Below, one piece after another: positions 24,376-52,151 of a DNA stretch of 64,000 nt. Numbering within the stretch: position 1 is the stretch's first letter; each line of letters begins with the position of its first letter. The notes under the pieces were generated by a model. It saw only the letters and a list, made by a program, of their open reading frames with translations. It searched no databases and was not told the origin of the DNA. Both the position numbers and the translations under genes were made by a program. The stretch covers positions 6,811,501 to 6,875,500 of the forward strand of contig NC_083505.1 in assembly GCF_032362555.1 (NCBI RefSeq), given 5' to 3'. Origin of the DNA: Amyelois transitella. Its lineage: Eukaryota; Arthropoda; Insecta; Lepidoptera; Pyralidae.

Positions 24376-27300
24376 ATGAGCAATAAACCGGATAATGTGA
24401 AATTTTTAAATGATTGTTTAGCTAGTGATTTACTGGACAGCCATGTACTGGGAAACGAGAAGTTGTGCGAGCCGACCATGGAGAGATCTGCCAGGTCCAG
24501 CCTCGACGCAAACAGCGTGGATGTAAGTACAACATAATATCAATTTTTTATTTAATTCTTTCTAATGATTTTTTACATTCATTATTATCGTTTTCGAAAG
24601 AGGAGGTTATTTGTTACCTACTTTTTCTTATACATGCTGTTGCCCGCGACTTCGTTCGCCGTAAACGTTAACTGACAACTTCAATATATAAACTGACCCC
24701 CTGTATTGTCCTTTAAGCGGGTTCCCCTTATAAAGGGGGTAGGGACCTGTATAAAAATATTTATACTTTTTTTTATTTAGACCTGCAAAATTAAGTTTTC
24801 GCTTGATGCGATAACAAACATACAGACAGACGGAAAATTTATCACGCTTTCACTCTTATACCATTAAATTGATTTTGAGGAAATTTGGTAGAGTTGGCCC
24901 TAAAGAAGAACATTACCTACACACGTTCGATAATAAATTATTTAAATAGCAGTGAAAACTGCATCAAAATAAGTTGTGTGGTTTAAAAGAAACAGACAGC
25001 GCCGAGGCAATATTGTCTTTTTAAATTACTTTTTATTCTAGTTAAACCTTATTTTTTAAAGTATAAACAAAATTTCAAAATATTGCAAAGTTTTTAAGCT
25101 TAGGTAATTTGTGCGGTTATCAAAATATTCAAACAAATTATAAATTTATAGTATCTTAAGTACATGTATCAATGTCCATCTATTTCCCGTGAATGTTGTA
25201 AAAAGAATAAGCGCTAAGCGCACATTCCATGCTGGTCTGGCAGCAAAAGAAAACTTACCTAATGTGTCCCAGCTGCTTCTATTCCCGTGTAGATTGTAAA
25301 AGTAGACGAAGGAAAAGGCTTGGGATTCTTTTTGTACTTAATATGCTAGCAACCCTTTCACTATTTTAATCTCAATTCCATCATATTTATATTTGTATCT
25401 ATGTTTAGTCGTCTGTTTATCTAATTACCCTTTAACTTTGCAGATTGGAGAAATCACAGACTCGCCAGATACGGAGTACATGAGCACGTCTGCCATTTTA
25501 CACTATTGTAAATCAAAAGTAAGAATAAAACCGTCTAAATACATTTTATTTTGTCCACGCGTAACTCAGTTTCCTTATAAACATCAGGGTTAGATGGAAA
25601 ATGTGAAAATATGTTAACTCGCTTTGAATATACACAGATTGAGCTAGTTCCGAAGTAACTTGTGTTCTTTGATACTATCTCAATAATATGCACATCATAT
25701 CAAATTTATAAATTATGGTAATGGTATGGTATGATATGGCTTTTTATACAGTACCTACCTATTAATACTGCGTTTTTTTTGCAACATCATAATTTTGTAT
25801 ATATTTTTCTATTTATCTTTTTGTATAAGTATATTTATATCTTTTTATTGTACCTTTAGGGGTAAAAAAGGCATTTTTTGGAATTTGTTACGGGAGCGAA
25901 GGCCTGTGCAAAAGCTAGTTTTTTTTTAAATATTTCCAAGACCGACTTAAATGGTGCAACTGTAAAAATGTACTAGTAGGTCGCTGAAGCAAAGCAACTG
26001 GTGGCGCAACAGGAAGGAAGCACAGGAAGAGCGATACAGACAAACAAACAAAATGTTATTTATTTCGTTTTTGTTTCAGATTTTGCTTCCATACTTAAAA
26101 CTTCTAACTATCATGGGATTGCGACCTGTGGTAGACGGGTCCAGCTCATCAAAATGTGCCGTTTGTCTCTCACATTTTCATTCTGCGCAAGTAGCAGTAT
26201 TTATGTTTATTGGATATTTTCTACAGTATATGGCTTGCTTTAGGTTTGTAGAATAACATGTAGATACATATTTCTAGTTTTTACTAGTACACACTATGTA
26301 CACAGAAAAACTAGCAAAAACTCAAATTGTATTTGACATATCATTCAAACCTATTTAAAAGTTGGAATTCTTTTTTTCAGGAGAGATAGAGGATTTTGTT
26401 ATAAGTTAGTGCCTTTAGCATTAACTTCCACGCTTGAGTATGAAACCTACAAACAAGTTTGTTACGGGAATGTAACATTCACGTACATAGGGCCGAGTAT
26501 ACTGCACTTGACTGGGTTTTTATACTCGTTATACCTGTTCAGAGTTTCTGATAACGAACAACTACAAAATTTGATGGAGAGGGTAAAATGGATTTTTATA
26601 CTGACTAGAATTTTACTTTTCATTTTAGGTATATATTTTGTATTTACGGACGTTCGTCTAGGTCTTGCAACAGTTGTGGTGTTTATACTAGGAGTAATTT
26701 TGTAATTTTATTCATTTTTAATTAAAAAACTTGTGTTTTTATTTGTTTGCAAATTTCTAGTCTAATCGAATCGGTAAGCTTCGGTAAAGCCGTGAACCAA
26801 TTACTCTTTTCTAAGCTATGTTCATTAGTTTTAACATGTTCTTACGGTGGGGAAATCTTTGTGAAACTTGCACATTCAGGCAACTGTTTCTGTAAGGATG
26901 ATCCAATATGGGTTAGTTTCCCCTGAAAAGGTAGACGATAACATATGGGACACACTTCGTGTAAAAACCTGACTCACCCAATCCCGGACCATGGTCAAAT
27001 GGGCTTTCCCGGGCTCCTCTCCAGAGAGTGAAGGATGTAACCGGGACTAATGTCCGGAGGAAGAAGAAAATAATTTTGAGGTGTAATTTACTAGCTTAGC
27101 TTAGTCATGTGTCAAAGTGATACCAAATTTTCTCGAGCTCCTCCGTGCTTCAGAATGCCGTGGTTCCCGACTGTCATCACTAGTTGTTATGCCACTTCAT
27201 GTCTTTAGGCGGCCTGAACAATCTAGCACCTATGTTGTCTACTTACACATACGCCAAAGAAACATCACAGATATATTTCAGGTGTTCCTCATGTCGTCCG

Positions 27301-29238
27301 CTCCGCAAGGGATGCCCACGGCGAAGCCGCGGAAGCTGCTGCGCATGCTGTGGTTCTTTATCATATTAAGCGTGCTGTGGATGTGCCTGTCGCTGTGTTC
27401 CATCAACCTCATGATGGCTAATGGGACCATCATGTTTCGGTGGCTCGAAAATAGGTGTTTTACCAAATCTCGAATATTCACTATTATATACATTACTACC
27501 AATAACTAACTACCAATGACACTTCTGAATTTCAGTTCCGACGATGTGAAGATGGCTCTGAAGGTTTTACTAATCATATGCACGCTTATTCACGACATGG
27601 TGCAGGCGACGATAATCACTAGCTACTGTCTGCAAGCGCAGCTGCTACAGGCGCACCTTATGTTTCTCAAGGAACGTCTGCTCAACAGAACTATTACTCC
27701 GCTAAATTGGATGAAGGTAACTGTAACTACCAGTAGGTATTAGAAAAATCACATAGGTATAGCATATTGGAGACATAATAAGTCTTTAGAAAACAAGATT
27801 AAAATATAAAAAATGTAATGACGAAAGCCACTTACTATATTTGCAGTATCTATTTATTACTCGTATTATATTTGTATAAAATATGCTGAAACAAAGAATT
27901 GTGCTGTTGCATATAAGCTTTATACTATAAGACACTAGCTGTGCCCTCAACTTCGTCTGCTTGGAATAGTTATTTCGGGCATCATTGAAGCCCTCAAGGA
28001 TGAATAATTTCCCCGTTTTTTTCACATTTTCCATTATTTCTTTGCTCCTTATAGTTGCAGCGTGATGTTATATAGCCTTGCTCGATAAATCGTCTATTCA
28101 AGGCAAAAAGCAACAAAAAAACAAACTCTTCAGCTTTAAAATATTATAGTATAGATTACATTAACCAAGAGAGCTTTCAACTTTCATGGGAGAAGGTTCT
28201 GAAAGTTGGTTGGTGTTAGTTCTAATTATTTTATTTAAAATAAAAATAATGTTTTAGGAAATAGAAGAATTCAGAAAATTGTTGAAATACTTGAACAACG
28301 ACTTGGCGCCTGCGGTGTGCATGTTCACCATAGTAAACGTGTCGTGGGCCACGTCGGGAATACTATGGCTGCTGAATTTGGACAAAGTGGACACGGAGAC
28401 CGAGCCGATAGTCGGCATCAGCGTGCTCAACCAGCTGCTGTGGGTGGCGGCTGTCATCGCACCATTCGTACAGGTATCTCAAACATTCTCAGCATATCTT
28501 TCACTCACCATACTGTGTTATGCCCGTTTTCCTATTTCTTTTCGAATTTCTGCTAATAAAGTATGTAGTGATATGGTGGATGTAATTTTACAAACTGGCA
28601 ACAGCGATTATGGCATTTATTTTATAAAGAGTATCAGATTTCTATATTCCTCAATATCTAATCATTCTGACATGTAATTCCTCGCTGGGGAGGACGCCCT
28701 CTATTTCTATTCTAAGATCGTTATCATAGTCGGAAATGGGGTCAAGGCAGTCAGGTTTACGGAAAAGCGACGATTGTCTGTCACCGATATTTCGCACTGT
28801 ACGATACTCGACAGTTTTTATGTATGAATGACTGGTACTTTTTAGGTTAAATCTACTGATCGGATAAGAGTCATACCTTTAGTATAGTTTATTCATCAGA
28901 ATAACGCATAGGCTACAATTCACGCGTCCAGCAGACGGATACTATTCAATAGGATTTGTAGGATAGATGTAAATAATTGTGTGCGGTATCACCAGGCGGC
29001 GCGACTATCGGCGGAGTGCCGGCACACGCAGTCGGTGGGGCACGAGCTGTGCGTGCGGCCGTACCTGCACCAGGACACCTCGCACGAGGACATCAGCGCC
29101 GTCCTCATGTACTCCTCCACGCTAAAACTGCGTGCCAAGCTTTTCTACTACCCCGTTGCGGGACGATACGTCTGCTTGATCGCCACTATTGCCATTATCA
29201 TACTGTTCTCCCTTGGGATGTGCCATTATTTGCAATGA
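24376..29238 (+). CDS. Seven-helix membrane protein, gustatory-receptor-like
   Basis: Eight exons: 24376-24522, 25444-25518, 26080-26243, 26381-26582, 27282-27454, 27536-27716, 28258-28473, 28996-29238. Splice sites and phases agree and give 466 residues. About 100 hydrophilic N-terminal residues precede seven hydrophobic segments, for example VAVFMFIGYFLQYMACF, MLWFFIILSVLWMCLSLC, VLLIICTLIHDMVQATIITS and YVCLIATIAIIILFSLGMC. A long intracellular-type loop with ISAVLMYSSTLKLRAKLF precedes the last helix, and the tail is only about four residues. Length, helix count and short tail fit insect gustatory receptors and their relatives, as does NEQLQNLMERVFL after helix 2. The usual TYxxxxxQF signature of helix 7 is absent, so it may be a divergent receptor or a receptor-like (Grl) protein. 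Ligand unknown. The start codon is the first ATG of the frame; an upstream alternative exon cannot be excluded. Confidence 0.68.
26860..27070 (+). repeat. Interspersed repeat fragment (GGGCTCCTCTCCAGAGAGTG type)
   Basis: A CCCGGGCTCCTCTCCAGAGA ... GGATGTAACCGGGAC block recurs in decayed form at about 3775-3835, 10915-11045, 32935-32995 and 53545-53600, in either strand. It is an unclassified interspersed family located in introns and intergenic gaps. Confidence 0.45.
27935..28155 (-). mobile_element. Short non-autonomous Helitron, family A, in receptor-like gene intron
   Basis: Minus-strand start TCTATACTATAATATTTTAA and CTAG at the other end (27935-27938), with A and T at the junctions. Shares the GGGCATCATTGAAGCCCTCA core with the copies at 4200, 12271 and 39220. 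Confidence 0.75.
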
Positions 29239-29630
29239 TTTTATTAATATTAATTATCAATATTGTAATTTTAATTAATAATAGTTTAAATTAAACGAGT
29301 GTTTTCTACCATATATCATTTTTATTTAATTCATATACCTATTTGTATAATTTGGCGTTACATAGAATTGAAATATTAATCTAAATTTTAACACCACATA
29401 CCTAAATAACATCAATATTTTACTAATAACATCAACCCACGCGTTAAACATTGTTGTACGTCTACAGTAGACGTAGTATATGGTCTATTAAATCACTAGA
29501 ATCTACATTTGTTAGTTTTTTAGGTAGACATTGTTACAGCCATATTTATTACACATAGTCTATTTCAAATTTAACAATGATCGTAAACGGAAGAATGTTT
29601 CGACCCGAATCTCCCGACTAGATGATTCCG

Positions 29631-29675
29631 ATGGTGAATAAATATGACATTTGGGATGTCATATTTATTCACCAT
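29631..29675. repeat. Perfect 20-bp hairpin, 5-base loop
   Basis: Left arm 29631-29650 (ATGGTGAATAAATATGACAT) and right arm 29656-29675 are exact complements around TTGGG. It could form in RNA from either strand and might act in 3' end formation. Confidence 0.75.
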
Positions 29676-29817
29676 AGGGATCATGTTAAACTAAAGCTAA
29701 TTAGCAATAATAAACTTCGACGCATAAACACACCGAACGCGAGTCAGTAATATACCAGAAACTTTGAACTACACTGTTCCAATTTCACAGGTACGGCACC
29801 ACAATAGTGGTGGGACA

Positions 29818-29898
29818 AAATAACCATACCCGTAGAGACGGGGCAAAGTTAATCAACCAAATTATCTCAATTCAGCAATCTGAATTGTATGGTTATTT
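29818..29898. repeat. Nested inverted repeat
   Basis: Outer arms AAATAACCATA (29818-29828) and its complement (29888-29898) enclose an inner CAATTCAG-CAAT-CTGAATTG palindrome. It lies 14 bases before the larger hairpin at 29913. Confidence 0.6.
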
Positions 29899-29912
29899 AA
29901 AGGGATTAAATA

Positions 29913-29986
29913 AAAGGGATTTTTACATTTACAGGGCCTTTTCAGTTTCAGAACTACAAAGGCCCTGTAAATGTAAAAATCCCTTT
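29913..29986. repeat. Perfect 28-bp hairpin, 18-base loop
   Basis: Arms 29913-29940 and 29959-29986 are exact reverse complements, core ACATTTACAGGGCCTT. The total of 74 bases is precursor-microRNA sized, but perfect pairing is more typical of a small palindromic transposon or a recent inverted duplication. Confidence 0.75.
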
Positions 29987-30088
29987 GCGTCCTAAGGCCT
30001 ACGCCGCGGTTCCCACATTAAGTGAACACAATGACGATCTAAAAAACAGTACGTGTGTAATGAGGAAGAGGTTTTACTTTAACAAGTG

Positions 30089-45971
<15,883 letters not shown>

Positions 45972-46293
45972 TTTTATGCGTTTGAAGATAATTTTTGAAA
46001 GAAAATCGATACAAATAACACGGAAATTTAAAGTGAAGATTGTTGGAATTTCCGTGCGATCTCGATGAAACTAGTTTTATCAGCATTCTGAACAGTTGAT
46101 TGCATTTTACGATTAATAAGAACAAGTTAGATAAAATATAAGCGCAATAAACTTTTGGAGATGAATGTTATTATCATAAACACATTACTCCGCCTATATG
46201 TTACAAAAAATGTTGATATTGTTATATAGCTACATTCATTACCAAGATAAGAATTATCACATCCCTTATTTGGGATTTGCTTTTGGTATTAGC
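45972..46293. promoter_or_regulatory. NALCN proximal upstream region
   Basis: 322 bases between the NALCN start codon and the left end of the hAT element, including the left target-site copy at 46286-46293. The transcription start should be here or beyond the element. No motif recognised. Confidence 0.4.
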
Positions 46294-46889
46294 CAGTGTT
46301 GCCAGTATGATTTCCCAAAAAAGGACTGTTGACTTTCTGAAAAAGTACGGTTTTCAACTTCAAGGTACGGTTGGGTCGGGATTCTGCAAAAACTAGATTT
46401 TTTTCCTTCGAGTTGGCTGTCTGCGACCATAGGTTAGAAAAAAGCGATATAATATAATTGATTTACAAATGAATTTGTTCGATATTGGCAATCGGTAATA
46501 ATATTCTACTTTATTATCTAGTTCTTGCAGAAGTATCCCGACCCGTATGGTTTTGCTGAAATGTTGAAAAATGCTCGTAAAATAATAATTTAACTTACCA
46601 CGAGTTTATAAATAAATAACTTGCTAGTACATGCTTGAAGCTTCAATAGTTTAATAGTTTGGATATGTTTCATTCTGTCTGTAGACATGCTTTACTTCAT
46701 TCCAAAATACGTAATACTTAGCCTGCACCCATGCTCAATGCAAGTTAATAGTTTTCATTTCAATCTACAAAATTGGTAATATTTCTCTACAGATACAATA
46801 AACATTTATTTAGGTATGTCGAAATCATGAGTTTTTAAAGTTTACAAAAGAGGTAATTTCATGTTGTATCACTTCACTATCAAATCATA

Positions 46890-48780
46890 TTAATTTGAGT
46901 ACTGTATCTTCTTATTTAACATAAAAGTGCTGGGTTCAAAATCACCTTGTTGTTGTATAGATGAACTAGTAGCCATTAATGCGGCAATAGTTTCGGTATT
47001 GAGGCGATTCCGATGTTCAGTCTTTATCAGCTTTAGTTTGCTAAATACTCTTTCCACTGAGGCATTAGAAAAAGGCAAAATTAATAGAAATCCTATCAGA
47101 ATTTTTAAATTTTTGAATTTTTCTGTGCCACCAATGTCTTTTAATTTAAACACTTTTGTCCAAAAATCAGCAGCATTCATTTGAATCGATATACTGTCGT
47201 CCAAACTTGTCAGATCTAATAAACAGTACTCCCGCCATTCGTTTATTAATGCATTTTTATTCAGATATGTGGGGGCTAAAAAAGGAAATCTGTTTAAAAT
47301 TGAATTTATCATTTGTGGATCAAAGGATTTCATAATTTTTGGTTGGACTATTTGGATTATGTCATAAATTGGGTCTGTAAATATAAATCTTTGTTTTATT
47401 TGTTCTATAACTTCAACATAAAATGCCAGGCAATCTAGTTTGAATCTTTCCAGGTCCTCTTTTCTAACCTCATTTTCAACCTCGTTGAGGCTTGAGTTCA
47501 CAAGAACACCAAGGTACAAATTTTCCAAAGGCAAGTACAACCTTGGGTTTTTATGTTCGATCTCTAGAGGAGGCGTGTTTTTGACGTGATGTAAATCAAT
47601 GAAGTTAGTTGCAATGGTGCGGATGAGCCCTTCTACGGCTGGTTTCAGTTTATGAAGTAATGGCGATTCAGACTGAAAAGTAATATTGAAGTCTTTCTTT
47701 CAATTTGGCGAACACAGAATTATATTCACCCACCATTACGTTCGTCGTGTCTGAAGAAAATCCCACTAAGTTTTCTAGTGGGATTTTTTTAGTTTCAACG
47801 CTCTGTATTAATGCGTTATACAAGTCATCAGCCGTACCTGAAGCCATTTCCAGCAAATCGAAGAATTCTGTTTCTATTTTAAATTCTTTGTTACAATATA
47901 TTACTGTCATCGCACATTGTTTTTTTGTTCCAACATCAGTTGTTTCATCCATTATTAGGCAAAAGAAATTACCGAGTTGTTTTAAATAATCATGCAAAGT
48001 ACTTCGAAGACTGGGCCCTAAAATTTGTGTTACAACTGCTGTTGCTTTCGTACGACCCATCTTCATCTTCTGAGCAATTTTCGAATCAGGGCAAATGTCC
48101 GCTATTAAGCTAACTAGAGTGTCTGATAAGAGGAATGGTAAATTATTTGTAGCCAGCATTGCAGCAATTTTAAGTTCACCTTTTTTTGCTGAGAGATCTT
48201 CATCTGATGGTTTTAATGATTCTTTAATATTTGATGTGGATTTAATCGCTTTCATTATTGATTTGTGTTTATCAGTTTCAGAGTGCCGTATCAAGTGCGG
48301 CTTGTGGTTGGGTAACGTAGTTTGACAGTATTTGCATTTTGCACTGATTGTGCCTTTAACTGTGTCTGAAACTAGCCACTCTGAGAGTTCTTTAATTTCC
48401 AACCATTTCTCGCTAAAAACATATAAATGTTTTTCAGTCTTATCCGATGCTTTTTTAGATTTGGTTGGAATAATTTTTTTATGCTCGTCATTACTTGTTG
48501 CTATCTGGATTCCTTCATTTTCGTTACAAGTATCAAGTAAGGCTTGTGGTTTTTTTTTGTAAGATGGATTTGATTTGTCTAGCAGACTGAAACCGTTGGA
48601 ATGATTTGATTCTTGTGGCTGGGTAGGTTTTGTTAGTGCGTCAGTACATGAAGGGCCAGGTATGCTAGGACTTAAACATTTCTTCTTAGTTGAATGATCA
48701 GGTTTAGTAGTCTGGTTACTATTTTGAGAGCTGTTATTATCAGGAGGGCTACGTTTTCGCTTCGTTATAAATCTGTCCAT
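46890..48780 (-). pseudogene. hAT transposase with BED-like zinc finger, internally deleted and frameshifted
   Basis: The minus-strand ATG at 48780 opens a frame to 47668; a second frame covers about 47700-46890. In order: a basic Ser/Pro/Asn-rich N-terminus (MDRFITKRKR); a BED-like finger CKYCQTTLPNHKPHLIRH; the first catalytic region LIMDETTDVGTKKQCAMTV; SSDTTNVMVGEYNSVFAKL with the second acidic residue; then a break. The second frame ends with the hAT dimerisation segment LPFSNASVERVFSKLKLIKT. Compared with intact relatives the CHxLH / TRW region between the second acidic residue and the C-terminal half is missing. The two parts are one base out of register at about 47690-47702. It is therefore not expected to transpose by itself. 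Confidence 0.82.
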
Positions 48781-48914
48781 TTTCCAACACCTGCGTTTAG
48801 ACAAAAAACATGCCATCCATCACACACAGCTTCATGCAAAGGTACGGTAAGGTACGGATATGTAGTTTAGTTTGAAAGGGATATTAAATAGAAACAATAT
48901 AAATATATAAGCTA

Positions 48915-49081
48915 CTAGCTTCCGACCGCGGCTCCGCCCGCGTTAAAAGTATCCTATTACCCAAGTCAGCTCATACCCTGTCTGTATACCAAGTTTCATC
49001 TAAATCCGTTAAGTAGTTTCAGCGTGATTGACGGACAAACATCCAAACAAACAAACTTTCACATTTATAATATTAGTGTGA
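48915..49081 (-). mobile_element. Short Helitron, family D, nested in the hAT element
   Basis: Minus-strand start TCACACTAATATTATAAATG and end CTAG (48915-48918), with A and T at the junctions. Contains GCGGGCGGAGCCGCGGTCGG-type 3' hairpin. Inserted upstream of the transposase start, so it came later than the hAT element. Confidence 0.82.
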
Positions 49082-51444
49082 TATAAGCATGTGACGGCGC
49101 CATCTGTTCATGAAAGTTCTAACAATTTAAATAACTTAGATTTTCAATTGTCTTCATTTCTATCTGATTCATTGTGTTCCGTGCATTCCGCAAACTTTTA
49201 CTTTGACCGTTTACAGAGTATATACGTTCACAATATTAATAATTTTCTTATTAAAAATGTAGGTAAGTATAGGTAGAAAAGAAAGTTATGAAACAAAAAT
49301 ATTGAAACAAAGTATAATTTCGTATTATTGAATATCAAATATTAGAATCACATGCATTCATTAGCCAGCCTTCGGAAAAATATTTACAAAAAAAAAAAAT
49401 TCATTACTTTAAATTCGCGCGAAAACAGCCGGTCACGTCACATTACAATTTCTCGCCAATCAGTGAACGCTGTTTGAAACTGACAGGTGACGTTTTGCTT
49501 GACATTTTCTGTGAGATGTATGTGACGTATCACAATATATCCACAGATAAAAAAGACAAATCTATTTTGCGAAAATAAAATATTTAAAATTTCTTATAAA
49601 GCGATATCTATTGTGCCATTATTCTTTGGTTACAAGCTATCTCAAGTATCATATTTAACATATTTGATGTTTCATCGTTACAACTATCAAATAGCCAATT
49701 ACTTAAATGAATTTATGTGATATACGTAAATACTCCGGAATTTTCTAAATTCGGTTGTTAATTCACAAGATGGCAACCCCAACAAAACATTAAAAAAACA
49801 GGATTTTTAGCATCAAACTTATCTGTTTCATTTTGACGCTAGTGGTGATTATTAATTTTATATGTCGACCAGAAATATAGCAGACTTTGCCACACTGCGG
49901 ATAAAAAAAGCAACAAAAAAAAAAAAAAACTGGCAACAAGGCTAAAAAAAAATGTTACCATAACCCGACAATATTCAGTAATCAGTGTTGCTCTATGGTC
50001 TTGCTTGTTCTTACATCTTCTAAGTCTGATTATATTTGACAATTTGACAGTTTACTCAATATGACATACCTATTTGGTGTTGCTTTGCTAAAAAAGGACT
50101 GATATAAAATATATATTTACGAAAATGAACACTATTTTAATCAACAGTTTTGGCTACTCAAAAATTTCATTGAAACACTTATATTTTTATGGTATTTTAA
50201 CAATTGTTAAGTCAACAAATAACAATCGCATTAATTTCTTTGCATGTATTTTTAAATCAAAAAGAAAATATAAATTTATATTTCGCTTTTTTATTTTTTA
50301 TGGTAACCCTGAAAATCATATCATGTCATGGCGTCGGATGATTTAGCATCTTTTTAGCATTTAATGTTTTTTATAGCATATGTTATATAAAAACAATTCC
50401 AAATTTACAAAGTTAAATAATCTTAGCAAATTCTAATTTGTCTCACATAGCCAAATCGCCTCTATCGCGACTATGAAGTCGCCCTATTAAAAAGGGACAG
50501 CCGGCCCCCGTACTACCTATCTCGCTCGGGTCGTTTTTTCGCTAGGTACCTATCTATCAGTTATCAATCCTGTTTAGGGTATAATGTTATTGTGTAAAAT
50601 GCTTAATTAGCGCCCTCGTTGACAGGTCTGCAATATTTCTGGTCGACCTATAAATAATTTATTATATCAAAAGTCCAAGGCGATTAAATATAGTTCTACC
50701 CTTGACCATCAGATTGGAACAGATAGTTTGCAAAATTTTAAGTTGTTTGTCAGTATCTATTTAATAAGAATGAATGAAAGGCAATAAACCACACCTTGGC
50801 TGTGGTGATAAGAAAAGAAATAGCATTGTCATTTAGTCCCACAACTTTGCCTTCTTGCCATGCAAACAAAAATCATGCATGAAAAATGCAAACCATCATC
50901 AACATCAACTTACCTTGACTTAACTTTTCTTCCGTCTCGAGATTCGTATTGTTTTCTCAATCAGTTATGTGATTATCCGAACAACAGAACACAGTACTTT
51001 ATATTAAAACCAAATTCTAATCATATTTGTGAAAATAAGTTTTCTTACATATTTAGTTCGATCTCGGTTTCAGATTGACTATTTGACATTTGGTGATAGT
51101 CCCGCCAATTCTTTAGAGTCCTGCAGACCGCAGACTATATTTTGTTTTTTTTTTTTTTAAGTTCATCGTTTCTTAGTAAGAAAGGCAATGAATGTAATCC
51201 AAACAGCTAAGTTTTATTTGTTTGGAAGAAAAAAGTTTTTTGAACACAAATTCAGAATGTTGAGCAAAACATAAAAAGGCGATTTTTTATTGTTTTTTAC
51301 CCTTTGTAGGTTGTAGTGAAAAATAAACTACTAATATGGAAAAGGTACGAAAAAGGTACGGTCTGCACTGAGGTACGATAGTGGTACGGTTGTGTGATGA
51401 ATAGTACGGAAAACCGTACTTTTTGGTACGGTCTGGCAACGCTG
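49082..51444. other. Right part of the hAT element, non-coding
   Basis: AT-rich with no recognised gene. Probably the transposase 5' region and subterminal DNA, including GGTACGG repeats at about 51340-51430. Several small later insertions are possible but I could not delimit them. Confidence 0.45.
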
Positions 51445-51874
51445 GTATTAGCGTGGATTTTCCTGATTGTTTCCAGAATTTTTCCTCTATTTCCCTTTTT
51501 TGAAATCACAGTTTGAACTAATGAAAGAAAAATGTCATTTGTCAATGTCAAAATTGTATGTTTCTATCAATCAATGGCATTGAGTTTTTTTTTGTCGCTT
51601 GCAATAAACTAAGGTTTAAGCATTCTATTCAATCTACCACAAGCGCCGTGACCCGCGATCCAAAGTTAAGACTCACCAAAGTCACGTCACGTCCTATTTC
51701 ACTTCTTAATAAAAAGCGAAACCGCTATAGTTCTTAGGCGATAAAAACGTCGTCACACATGGATATTACGGGGGCTGATCTAAATTTGTCTTTGTCCACT
51801 GTGGTCCACAGATGAAAAATATGCTTGACGCTGTCACATTTTCATTGACATTGTCATTTAAGGGAAAATTGTAT

Positions 51875-51888
51875 GTTGTCATGGCAAC
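51875..51888 (+). promoter_or_regulatory. X-box (RFX transcription factor site) upstream of WDR35
   Basis: GTTGTCATGGCAAC differs at one base from the perfect palindrome GTTGCCATGGCAAC. X-boxes of this form, bound by RFX factors, drive intraflagellar-transport genes in worms, flies and vertebrates. It lies 263 bases before the WDR35 start codon, an appropriate distance. Binding here is inferred. Confidence 0.7.
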
Positions 51889-52151
51889 GCTTTTCAAAAT
51901 ACGCTTAGATAAGCGATGCGAAGCGAAGTGAAATTGTTATCGAAAGAAATGAAAAATCTTTTATGGGATGGGAATCCAAACATACAAAATTTGGAACTAA
52001 ATATATATTTATCCAATTAAATAATCTAAGATATAACATATTTTTGTGATTTGAAAATTTTGTAGTCAATCATAAAAAAGAAACCTTTTCTAAAGGTTTT
52101 GAACCCTGAATAACAAGTTATTAACGCTACAGATTTGACGACTATTTCATT

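Larger units (their letters stand above)
29239..30088. other. Convergent gap between receptor-like gene and NALCN
   Basis: 850 bases between two facing 3' ends. Mostly AT-rich. Contains three inverted-repeat structures listed separately (29631-29675, 29818-29898, 29913-29986). No open frame that I recognise. Confidence 0.5.
46294..51444 (-). mobile_element. hAT transposon, 5.15 kb, with 8-bp target duplication
   Basis: Ends are CAGTGTTGCCAG (46294) and CTGGCAACGCTG (to 51444), inverted repeats with one mismatch of the CAGNGTTGCCAG type. Perfect direct repeats GTATTAGC flank them at 46286-46293 and 51445-51452. Subterminal regions repeat GGTACGG motifs. It carries a decayed hAT transposase at 46890-48780 on the minus strand and a Helitron at 48915-49081; the rest is AT-rich and non-coding. 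The intact target duplication says it inserted as one unit. It separates NALCN from WDR35. Confidence 0.88.

Noticed and set aside
28981-29294. 105-codon GC-rich frame overlapping the last receptor exon
   Set aside because: Shadow frame of the real exon 28996-29238.
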